A stretch of DNA of 64,000 nt, from positions 41,098,001 to 41,162,000 of the forward strand of contig NC_031799.1 of the NCBI RefSeq assembly GCF_001522545.3. The letters run 5' to 3'. The position numbers and the translations under genes are program-made. Source of the DNA: Parus major (taxonomy: Eukaryota; Chordata; Aves; Passeriformes; Paridae). Each line of letters opens with the position of its first letter. The stretch's first letter is position 1. Positions 1 through 10,360 of the stretch are shown piece after piece. Under the pieces are notes generated by a model. The model was not told the DNA's origin, did no database searches, and worked only from the letters and a program-made list of their open reading frames with translations.

Positions 1-3000
1 CTAATATTTTGATGACTGAGAAATGGCCTCCAGGGGGCAATAGTATCCACCAAACGAAATAATGTGCATTTCAACTTTGTCAAAGGATTTCCTTGCATGA
101 ATCTTCTTGGGAAACAGGAAAGTTAAGTTAGACAATGCAAACTTTGACTATCCTCCTGTGAGAATACACTGAAGAAAACAACCACCATTCATTCAAAAAC
201 CCACTTAATAAGAAAGATATTGTTAATCAAATTACAAGAGCATACTTCCAGAAACTTTATGCATGCAATCTAAAATTACTAATAAAATGTATAAATAGGC
301 ATTGTTTGTTTTTTTACGCTTCTAGACATGCTATTTTGAAGACATCTGAAGTATCTTGGAATTGCTGTATTGTGTCACTTTCCCTGTTTACAGCAGCCTA
401 TTGATGTTCAAAAGATTTACGAAACTGGGGCTGACAGAGCTGGTGGCCTGATAGAGATCAGGGTGACACCACCCCATGTGTCCCAGCACAGCCAGTGTGA
501 GGGCAGGGTCAGCCCTCACACAAACATAAGTGCTATAGGTAAATAACCCCATCTTGTTCCCTTCCTGGCTAGCTGGGATGGCCACCCCTTAGCGAGAAAT
601 ATATCCGTATACACACACACAGTATGGATACCTCAAGCAGGTGGCTCCTGGAGCAGCCTTGGAGAGATGGAGCAGGGTCTCTCACAGAGTTCTTGGGGCT
701 CTCCACCACTCCAGCAGCACACTGGCCTGCCCAGTCAGGCTGAGGAGTCACACATAATCCCACAATTAATCGCATAATCTAACAATGAGCACATCCAAGT
801 TGCACCTGTTGGATGACAGGAAGCACGCATCTCAGTGCGAGGCCACCAACATTCGTCAGCCAGAAGAAGGATTCCAAAAAAATGGCATTGAGGCTCTGTC
901 AGGGGTACCTTTGAAACTGCCACTCTTTGGAAATTTATCACAAGTTGTTGCTATCAGGCCACTTCTTCCTGGCAGCTTCCCAACTGTAACTCTGTAAAAT
1001 GTTGTCATCTTTATTCCAGGTAACGGTCACATTAAAATCCACCTTTTCTATTATACATAAAAAAAAAAGCTGTTCGTTATTCATTACTTACTGTGCTGTT
1101 ATGTTTAAGCACTTAGTCAAGATCATGTTGCCCAGCTTTTTGGGCAAGGAATTATCCCAGAAAGCCTGTAGTCTAAAACTGCAAGAACACACATAGGACT
1201 GAAGGCAGGTGTCACCTTGTGAAGTAGTAAGAGACATGGGGTTAGCAGTGGGAAAAAAAGCAAGGCATCTAAAGGAAGAAGAATATTGTGATATCTCCAG
1301 GTGCCATTTCTTAAAAAAATTTAGAAAAATGTAATTAATCAGAAGACTGAATATACAAGGAAATCACAATAATCAAAAACCTCACATTCAAGGAAGAAGA
1401 GCTCCCATCTTCCTTCTGGTCACTATCCATTAGAGGTACATGACAGGGGGACAGACAGGGGAGATGCTTTAGTCCAGGAATGTGCTTAAGTACCATCACT
1501 TTTCTTCTGACTTTTCAAGATGCTTGAGCAATTATGAGATCCAAAGGTAACATTGCTTAGTCCACTTGTTGATCTATCTTGTTCTGTTTGACTTTTCTCT
1601 TCAATGTCTACATAGCAGTCAGAATACAACCTTAAATTAACTTTGTCATGTTTAACTTGGCAGTTTTATTTTGGATCCAAGGTGCTGGTGGAATATTTTC
1701 TTTCATTTTGATCATAAAGAAGGAATTCTATTTTGAAACACATTTTAAATTCCATTCATCATGTTGCTTTTGTAGTTTGCCATGTCCAGGCTTGACAAAG
1801 TGTTGATCAATCACCCATTGAGAACATGACTCATATAGGAGAAAGCACAATGAAAGCTGTGTTTCTCTGACTGCAGATTTTAATAAAAGGAAACTGCTCT
1901 TTGAAGAACGCCAACTTTTTTCACCCTGCAGCCAAAGGGATGTCCAATAAACCTTAGGAAAAAAAGTCAAAATAACTATCTTCCTCCATAAGAACCAGTA
2001 TTTCAGAGTCCATTCCAAATGCCTTTAGCAGAAATATCTCAAATGAAGTTGGATTAAGCATCAATTAGCATGGTGTTAGTGGAGCTGTCCTCGACAAAAT
2101 AAACAGTTTTTTATTGTTGCCGTTAGCTAGAAATGGAAGTATGTTCATTGTTAAAAGAGGGAAATTCTGTGTCATGTAATTATTTAAAATATTTTTTACA
2201 TTTTAACATAATTCTATGTAATAAAAAACATATACTAATTGTCTTGGGAAAAAAGAAAGAGATTCTACAAAGACATATAAAGGTACTATCGCATTACGAG
2301 AAACTCGGGAAAATGGAATCACAAAACAAATATATCCCTATGTTATTTAATCAAATAAAACCTCAGATAACCATAGTTTCTTCTAAGACCAAAAACATAC
2401 TGACCATTTCATTTTGAGAGGTATTCCATAGCTTTCTACTCTGGTAAATTATGCCCAGTGATCAGTACTTTGGCCATTTACTTGTTCACAGGTAATGTTT
2501 CTTCTAGCAAGTTTGGATGAGTACAAGATTTCACATTTGAAAAAAGAATAGGACTTATTTGGGCATCAGCTATTCATGAACTGTTTTGTACAATTTCTGA
2601 CCTTTTATAGCCAGACATTAAGATACATTTACATAATTCTTCATACATGCAATGAGAAAAGCCACACTGTTAGAAGACTAAGAATCAAAGGAAAAACCAA
2701 ACCCCATCAGCCAGCTAAGCTCAGCAGAAACATGAAGAAGTGCTGATAGGTAACACAGAAAACCAAACACCTGAAGCTGTGTGCATTAAGGAGGAACTTA
2801 TCTGGGAACAGCTACAGCTGTGAGGTCATTCTCTTACAACTACTGAATAGCTGAAAAGTGGAAGTTTTTGAGAACATCTTTTGCTACGGGTAAGTGGCTG
2901 GGAGTGTGGGACTGCCTTGCAGGGCATGTCAGCACATATCACACATTAGTCGTCATGACAACACGAACTTTCCTTGCGTCAAAGTGCACTATTACTGTGG

Positions 3001-3282
3001 GCTTTCCACCTGATTCTCGCCAATACAACAAGTCCAATCAACTGTGCAACTTGTCTAAGTGATTTTCCATGGGCGTTTTTAAAGTAGAATGTTTACTACA
3101 ATTTCAGGTCCTGTGCAAATCTTTCCCTCTGGAGAGCATCCTCATTCATGTTTATTAGTTATACTGGCTCTCAAAGCTCTTATTTTCTTACTATTTCCTT
3201 ATTTAGTAAACTAGCACCGTTGGATAATAGAAGAATAGCTATCTGATAGTTTACTTTTGGAAATCATTAGTCCAATTTAGTG
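1..3282. other. Unique AT-rich non-coding DNA
   Basis: I see no recognisable gene or transposon here. The open frames are short, overlap on both strands and look like nothing I know. A short (AC)n run lies near 610-620. One 87-nt exon-like segment on the minus strand (1092-1178) is listed separately with low confidence. The sequence has few CpGs and is rich in A/T runs, as expected for avian intron or intergenic DNA. Confidence 0.6.
1092..1178 (-). other. Weak candidate internal exon, 87 nt
   Basis: Read on the minus strand, this segment follows a pyrimidine-rich stretch ending in TTCTTGCAG and is followed by GTAAGTAAT, a near-consensus donor. Of the three frames, only the one with a single leading base stays open, giving 28 codons. 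The length is a multiple of three, so skipping would keep frame. The predicted peptide matches nothing I know. Chance is a serious alternative, since signals this good occur repeatedly in 64 kb of non-coding DNA. Confidence 0.13.
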
Positions 3283-3384
3283 GGTGTGTCTGTGTGTAGG
3301 GGGGTTTTTGTTTGTTTTTGTTTTGTTTTGTTTTGGTTGGTTGGGTTTTGTGTTTTTTTGCTTTTGGTTTTTTTTTTTTTTTTG
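3283..3384. repeat. T/G-rich simple repeat with poly-T end
   Basis: A short GTGTGTCTGTGTGT stretch leads into irregular TTTTG and GGTT units and ends in a run of about 16 T. It is low-complexity DNA that probably grew by slippage. It could be the decayed, reverse-oriented A-rich tail of an old element, but no element body is recognisable beside it. Confidence 0.8.
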
Positions 3385-6300
3385 TCATGAATTCTGGAAG
3401 CATCTGGATTTGTTCCTTAGCAACACTTTTTAGTTTGCCATTTGCTTTTATTCAGCTCCCCAAAGAGTGCTTTTAAAGCTGTAGTAAGGTTGGCCATTTC
3501 AGAGAAGAAGCTTTTATTTTTCCTCTTGAATGAATGGTGAGATCATGCCCAGATATCACAGCCTGACAGGAACATTCTTCTGTATATTAAAAACTGTCCT
3601 TGAAACAATGAAATACTTTTAAACTGAGATAATAGGTGAATTACTGGCAAGAATACTGATAACTTTGTCTATTGTGCTTGGGAAGGGCACAAGAGGAAAA
3701 GGACAGCTAATTACTTAATGTACTGTATAGAAAGTTAATTTTGACTAAACAAAAGCTTAGACATTTATCTGAGCCTCCAAAGGTACTTTTCACCTTGTTG
3801 GTAAACATCTAGCACCTAGCTTTGCCTACCCACACAGAGAGGGCAGTCTAACTCTCCAGCATGCCCCGTAGTGGTGCTTAGATATCTCTGCATACTGGTA
3901 AATACCAAAACAACAGCACAAATTTCACATGTAGTGAGAGCAAATCACTTGAGAGTTGCCCCCTTTGGACACAACAGATACCACAAAACCTACATCACCC
4001 ACACAAATAGTGAAAGAATTATTCCTTCTGAATAATTCAAGGTCAATACATTGATACCTGTCTCCATATTTTGCAGTTCCACCCTTCATCACACAAAGAA
4101 GAGTTATACACTGTTTCAAAGGTGAGTTTTTTTCACAGCATGCTCAGACAATGGGAAACTTGACTTTTTTGAGTTAATTTACAGTGAAATAGTAAAATGG
4201 AACAGAACAAAGAGTGCTACAATTGAAAGAATGTGCCAGCAGAAGTCTGTTCACCCATTAACTTCTGTGGAAAGGCCCTGAGACATACAATGGGCTGCTG
4301 ATTAAACAGACACTCTGTGCCTGCTCATTCACTGCCCAGAGTCCCCAAAATGTATGGTGCTCTCTTTGCTCCCTGGAACTCCTACAAGTTTAATGGGTGC
4401 CATCTACTGCAGACTGATCAGTTTATCCATAAATAAATATATTCCAGAAAAGAAATGTTCAATTTCTGCATGCAGGCTTCAGCACATTTCATGACCTAAA
4501 CTTCCTCTGTCCAAATAAGTACATTACCAAAACCCTGCAATAAACAGTCTCTTTGGCTAGACCCTTGGCCTTGTCTACTCCCCTTCTGCTGTTTAACCGG
4601 AACAAAAGGCACTTCACATTTCTGAGGAGATATAATAAGTTTGCTACCCACCACAACTCTTTGTGTAGCTGCAGTGGACGTGGTTTCTGGCTGCAGTGTG
4701 GAAATTCAGGCAATGAACTCCAGCATGACAAGGAGCAGGTATTATTGTGTGCAATGTAAAACGGCTTTTTGGCACCACTCTTTTGCCCCAACACACAGCA
4801 TAGAGAATTGTAACTGGAGTTTCAACACACTTGGGTATCTATTTCTTGAATCAAACTGAAATTCAGAAAGTTGTAAGACTGATATAAATCTTCCTTGTTT
4901 AGGCACACTCTTGTATATGAACAGAAAATCTAAAGATCTGCCAAGAACTTCTAATCTACCGGGAAGCCTTGGAGGATGTTTGACAACATCTAGCTTGTTT
5001 TTTCTGTTGAATCTCTGATGTTCATACACACAAGTCTCGCCCTTGATGCCAGGGCAGCTATTAATATGGTCAGCATTGGGATCAACATTAGCAAAAGGGC
5101 CAAAATGGAGTTGTTAACAGCCAGATCTGTAACATATGTTACCTGTTAGGAGGTCCTGTGACACGTACCAGCCCTGCTAAAGAGAGATAAGGTGTATCAT
5201 ACCATCATCTGACACAGCACAGACTCAGATAACCCAGTGTCAACGCTGAGTGCTCAGAAGATAAGCAAAATGGAACAGAGAGACAAACTGGATGGATACC
5301 CAGCAGAATGTCTTTTTTTCTGCCACTACCACAGATATTCACCTTTATCAGATTTCCAGAGTTTTCTCTTGCACTTCAGTGGAATAATAATTATAACTCC
5401 TCTCATTCTAACAGAATTCACTGCCTCTGAGATGTCTCACTTAAAATTACAGAACTTAATGGTGCAGTCTTGGTTTTGCTCTCTCTTAAGACCTGGGGTT
5501 TCATATTATGCAGAAAGACACTTGGTGGCACTCATTCAACATCATTTTTACTTCCCATAACACAGATTCTCTGGGTGAACCTAAAAACATGGGAAAATTC
5601 CCCTTAGTAAGTGTATCCTCTGAACTCTGTAACTAAGACCAACTTTTGCAGTCATTACCCACTTTTTGACTTAATCATTAATGATGTAAATACTTCATTC
5701 AAAAAAACCCTAAAGATCCCTTTGTGATAGTAAACTGATCACTAAATTTGAGCTGGGATGTTTTTGCCTACCAATTACTATGCAGAATCTTCATATCTCT
5801 GCTTTGATGCGTACTTAAAATTTACTCCCTTTGTAAAGTGCAAATTCTCTGTCCCTTAACATAACCGTTCACTGCAAATTGCATACAGCTCTTTGAAAAC
5901 AAACAAGGGAAACAAACCCTGACTGAACCATCTAGTAACCAGGGTAGTCACTCAAAGACAACTGCAAAGGAGGTAGAGAGTTTCACTGGCAGTAGCCTGT
6001 AGAACTTCTGATTTATACTTTGGAGAGATAGCCATTTGCAACCCAGTATTCATACCCATGAATGACATAGAGAAAGACATAGGGGAAACCAGCAGCACCC
6101 TGACCCTTTAGATGAACAAATACCTATAATCTCTCTATAAAATCCAGCTTTTCTAGGAACTACCCCAGTAGTTCCTCATGGACAGTACCCTAAAGTGCTG
6201 CCAAGGACCACAGCTTTATCACAAATACCTGGCAGTTATTCTTATCAAGGCTGCTGAAAGGTCTGACAGTCAGGAGGGGATTTATTTATTTATTACCCTT

Positions 6301-7525
6301 AACAGCAGGACAGTATGACATATTAGCTAAGGATAATCTAACACCATCAGATAGCTCAAAGCTTGACTGAAGGTGCCTCTTTTGTGGGAGGGGGAAGATC
6401 ATGCCCAGATGTCCCTGCAACTCTCCACTTACCACACTCAAAATAAAACTTCTGCGAAACAGATTACAAATAGGTCAGTGGCCACTCAGTGGAAATGTGT
6501 TAAAGCAATGGAGCACAGCTAAGCACAGATTCTCAAAACACAGATAATGCTCTCACCAACAGTGTAAGTGGCCCTCCTCTAGAACAGAAACAAGGTTCAT
6601 TGCCCATCCCCACCGTCCTTCAACAACAGCCAAAAGAATGACCCACAGCTGTTACTCCACGGTCACAGTGACCACAGAGCATGATTACTCCATGGATGCT
6701 CATTGGTCCTGAACCTATGAAATCCATGCTGCTAGGAAACTCCTTTCCCAACAGTTTTACTTTTGTTCCAAGTTTCACCAGTTGCACCAGGGAAATTTTA
6801 ACTTTTTCGGACAAAGTGACCATGCCATTATCTTCATGTACTTGAACGCAATTTGTTTGTGTACTCAGTAGTGTTTACATACTTGAGGAAATGCTTTGCT
6901 GACAAGATCCATAGTTGTCTAATAATCTTTACTAAAACCCAGGAGGCACTTTTCAATGTAAGCAAAGATTTTTGCATGTCAGAAGGTGCGTACCCAATGC
7001 AAGTTTTTTATTTCAGAACTTTTGCCTTCTAGAAAGAGTATTACATTTTGAAAGGTGAGACTATTCTCTTCCCCCTTTCCAGACTTCTGTGCAGCAAAAG
7101 GGCTTTTCTTCTAATCTTCTAAAAAGAGTTAAAGACAACCCACTGTTTTAGCAAAAAACACAGAGAGGCAAAGTGCAATCCAGAGCTGAGTTACAATTAA
7201 TCAACTGAATATCATACTGAGCACGATTTGACCACATTAAGCACATCAAATACAAAGCACTTACATGTGCTCTTCACACCAAGCCAGTATTCAGCCTATG
7301 CTGTGTCAGACGTGTTTTGTCACCATAATCACACAGCCTTTCCCACACCAGGTGCCAGAGCTTGAGCCACAAAGGGCAGAGCCTCTCCGAAATGCTTTGA
7401 TGACCTGTCCCTTACAGGAAGGTGGGGCTGCATTGTACAGAAATGCAAACAGCGCCATTTCTGTGAGCTCTAGGTACTTCGTATTTCATTACTGTTATTA
7501 TTTATTTTGTTAAAGGTTCGTTAAT
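3385..7525. other. Unique AT-rich non-coding DNA
   Basis: No gene, RNA or transposon is recognisable. The open frames, all about 100 codons or shorter, overlap one another on opposite strands and show no family features. The sequence moves into the CpG island at about 7.53 kb without a visible repeat boundary. Confidence 0.6.
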
Positions 7526-7810
7526 GGGAGAAACAGGGGAGAACCGCAGGAAGCCGAGACGACACCAGCCCCGGGGAAGCTTAGGGCAATAGGCGAGCGG
7601 GCAGAAGCGGTGTCTGGGCCCGGCGCGGCTGGTCCGTGTGCGCACACAGCCCGGTGGGTGGTGCTGCGGGCACGGCTTGTTTGGAGGCCCAGCCCGACGA
7701 GCTGCGCTCCGCGGCCGCCGCATCCCCGCCGCCCCGGCTCCAAGCCCCAGGGCCGGCCGCCATCGGGGAGCCGCGGCTGCCGCGCTCCCAAGGGTTAAAA
7801 ACCTTCGAGC

Positions 7811-7822
7811 CCCACGCGTGGG
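7811..7822. promoter_or_regulatory. 12-bp palindrome CCCACGCGTGGG
   Basis: This is a perfect palindrome inside the CpG island. It holds GCGTGGG on both strands, which resembles the core of EGR-family zinc-finger sites, around an ACGCGT centre. The palindrome is directly visible; binding by any factor is inference. Confidence 0.35.
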
Positions 7823-7879
7823 AGGGGTCGGGGCGACGTGGGGAGAAATGCAGAAAAAGTAGGTCAGCTGCGCCCAGAG

Positions 7880-7987
7880 ACGGGACGGGGATGGGGACGG
7901 GGACGGGGACCGGGACGGGGGACCGGGACCGGGACGGGGATGGGGACGGGGACCGGGACGGGGACCGGGACCGGGACCGGCGGGGGG
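7880..7987. repeat. GGGGAC/GGGACC minisatellite
   Basis: About 17 head-to-tail 6-bp units alternate between GGGGAC, GGGACC and the variant GGGGAT, over about 105 bp. The plus strand carries a G run of three or four in almost every unit, so it meets the loop-length rule for G-quadruplex formation many times over. It lies at the right edge of the CpG island and about 130 bp before an assembly gap. The two overlapping reading frames encode only Gly-Thr/Arg-Asp and Pro-Arg/Pro-Ser type repeats and are not genes. Confidence 0.9.
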
Positions 7988-8120
7988 CTCTCCCTTGCCG
8001 GCTCTGCAGGAGCCTGCAGACAATTTGCTCCAGGCCATTAGCAGGTACTCACAGTATTTACAACCCGATAGATCTACCGCTCAGTACACATCAGTATTTT
8101 GGTAAATACACAGACACATT

Positions 8121-8192
8121 NNNNNNNNNNNNNNNNNNNNNNNNNNNNNNNNNNNNNNNNNNNNNNNNNNNNNNNNNNNNNNNNNNNNNNNN
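8121..8192. other. Assembly gap (72 N)
   Basis: This is a run of 72 undetermined bases. The sequence just before it (ACACAGACACATT) and after it is ordinary AT-rich DNA. The gap is therefore not obviously inside the GC-rich repeat, although the repeat lies about 130 bp away. The true length of the missing DNA is unknown. Confidence 0.99.
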
Positions 8193-10336
8193 TGCAAATT
8201 AAAAGTGAAGCACAATTTGAAACTCTGCCTACACCACAGCTTTTATAATCAGCTTGTGACATGCTTGGCACTAAACACTGTTTATGTCCACAATTAATGC
8301 AGTTAATACTAGGTTAGTAACTGTGGCAGCCAGCCACGTGCATCGCCTGGCACATGGGTGCCTGCTCCCAGCAGACGAGGCAGGCTTTGCTCTTCATCGC
8401 TCACAGCCAGGCCAGTTCAAGCACATCTGGAGCCAGTTTAACTGGGGCCTCCCTCCAATGCAGCACTCAACACTGCCAGTGTATTCTTTCACACAAAACG
8501 CTATAAAAAGGGGAGAAGGAATTAGGACAAAAATGGGAGTGAGACAGGATTTAAATAATGGAAGTGCAAGACTTTTTCCAGTGGAAGCCACCCTGTTACA
8601 CAGGGCTTCATAGCCTGCCTGAACAAGACCCAGCATCAGGGAGCCCCTAACGGGGCCTCCAGAACCAGTTTGACCAGTTCCTGTTCCTCCTATCTCCCCA
8701 TGCTGTTGGACATCTCAGCGAGCATTGCACACCTGTAGCTGCTGCTAGGCATCTGCTGTCTCCACCTGATGAAGGGAAGTGACGGGCTGTTCTTGATAAA
8801 AGGTGGTACATCAGGACTGTATACCCACCAATCATAAGCATGCAATTTCAAGTAAAGTTCTCCAAAAAAGTCTTTCTCAAGACAGAGTCACCATGTTGCA
8901 ATAGGAAGATTTTATGAGCTGGTTGCAAAAATTCGTTTGTACTTTTTGGGTGGGAGGTGAATTTTGAAACTGAATTTTTACAAAGATTGAAAGCTCTAGC
9001 AAAGACTTCTGCATCAAATTCAGGGCTTCCTTGGGAAATCCAGTATCTTCAAACATTGCATCTATGTCAAGGCATACACCTATGGACCTGCTCACTAATA
9101 CACCAGGCACGCCCGTAACATGACCTGTTTGTTTTTTGTGGCCACTTACAACTCCAGTGAGAGCAGAATATACGTGCAAATCGGTCACGCTTTAAGTAAC
9201 GTCACTATCATCTGTCACGTGTTTGTTCACTTATCTGCTCCCCAAGGAGAGGAGTGTTTGTTTTGAGATTTTACATGCCTCTAAACATTTATTCCAGTAA
9301 TGTCAAGGTCAAAAGAAGGTGTTCCTCACTTGCAGTAGGAGCTGGTGTAATCTGAGATAAGATCCCAGAGGAAAGGAAGCCTACTTCACAGTCACAGCTT
9401 GGCCATCAAAAACAAATGCATACTGCACTGACACACATCACTCTCCCTCTGGAGGGCTACCTCATGCTAGAAGAACATCCCTGTCAACCCTCATGCTATA
9501 ACCTAGTTCTTCATATAGTCTGCAACGATCTGTCATATCAATTCCTGCTTTCTTTGGCATGGTATCTCATTTCTGTTCAAAATAAGTCCACAAATACTAG
9601 AGTCAAAGCTTCTTCAGTAGTATTTTAATCAAAATTTTTAGTGTTCTCTTAATTTTTGCTGAGCAAAAGGGAAAATTCAGCTTGTTTGTTGTTTTGGTTT
9701 TGTTTGGGGTTTTTAAAATTAAGCTACAAATTCACTAAAGGAAATTAATGCTTCACAGGATACAAAAGAATACAAAAGACCACATGTGTTTGCTGTTACT
9801 GTTCTCCAGACTTCTTTCTTTTATTGCATTCTTAGTCACCCATTACTGCTTTTTCACCTGCTGCAAGCTATAAGCAAGAGGGTAGCAAATACATGGCAAC
9901 ACATAGTTTTAAGTGTGCTATTCTTTCCTGTTTCAAGGGTTTAGAACTAACTCTAATGCACATACCTCCAAAATGCAGCAAAAACCCCAAAATAACTGTC
10001 TTCTTACCCGAAAAAAACCACCAAAACACTGAAATTTAAATTTCAGCTGAGACACTTTTCATTTAGCCATGCTTAAATATCACAGAACTGATACTGCATA
10101 TAGACAACAAAAGGGTCATACACTCATCAGCAATTAAACAAATAATCATTTAGCAATGCAAAAACGCAAATGTACGAAAAAGGATTGTGTCCAAACAATG
10201 CACGGATTATGAGGAAAGAAACTTCTATGCCCATTAAAGGGAAATGGCATCCTATGCAGCGTGCAATCATTTGGTATACTAGAGAGATATTTTAAGTAAC
10301 GAAGAAGGGGGATTAGTTGGAGTCCCTGTTCATTGT
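8193..10336. other. Unique non-coding DNA
   Basis: There is no recognisable gene or transposon. 8280-8840 is somewhat richer in G+C than its surroundings but lacks CpG clustering, family resemblance or CR1 signature words. The open frames here are 64-109 codons and overlap on opposite strands. Confidence 0.55.
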
Positions 10337-10360
10337 AAAAAAAAAAAAAAAAAAAAAAAA
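10337..10360. repeat. Poly-A tract (A24)
   Basis: This is an uninterrupted run of 24 A followed by GAAAG. No element body with a polyadenylation signal can be made out on its left, so I read it as a simple homopolymer and not a retrotransposon tail. Confidence 0.9.

Larger units (their letters stand above)
7526..8044. promoter_or_regulatory. Isolated CpG island, possible promoter
   Basis: GC content and CpG frequency rise abruptly at about 7.53 kb and fall again by about 8.04 kb, in an otherwise AT-rich window. The left two thirds are non-repetitive and contain CGGCGCGG, CGCGGCCGCCGC and GGCCGGCCGCC-type clusters. They also contain a partial YY1-like GCCGCCATC (7756-7764) and the palindrome CCCACGCGTGGG (7811-7822). 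The right third is a GGGGAC minisatellite. CpG islands of this type usually mark vertebrate promoters, but I see no convincing first coding exon. On the plus strand, GCAG|GTACTC at 8041-8046 could be a 5' splice site of a non-coding first exon. Long open frames here (up to 178-188 codons) are by-products of GC-rich and repetitive DNA. Confidence 0.7.

Noticed and set aside
7502..8202. Open frames of 178 codons (minus) and 188 codons (plus) across the CpG island
   Set aside because: They are produced by stop-poor GC-rich DNA and by the 6-bp minisatellite. The plus frame even runs through the N gap.
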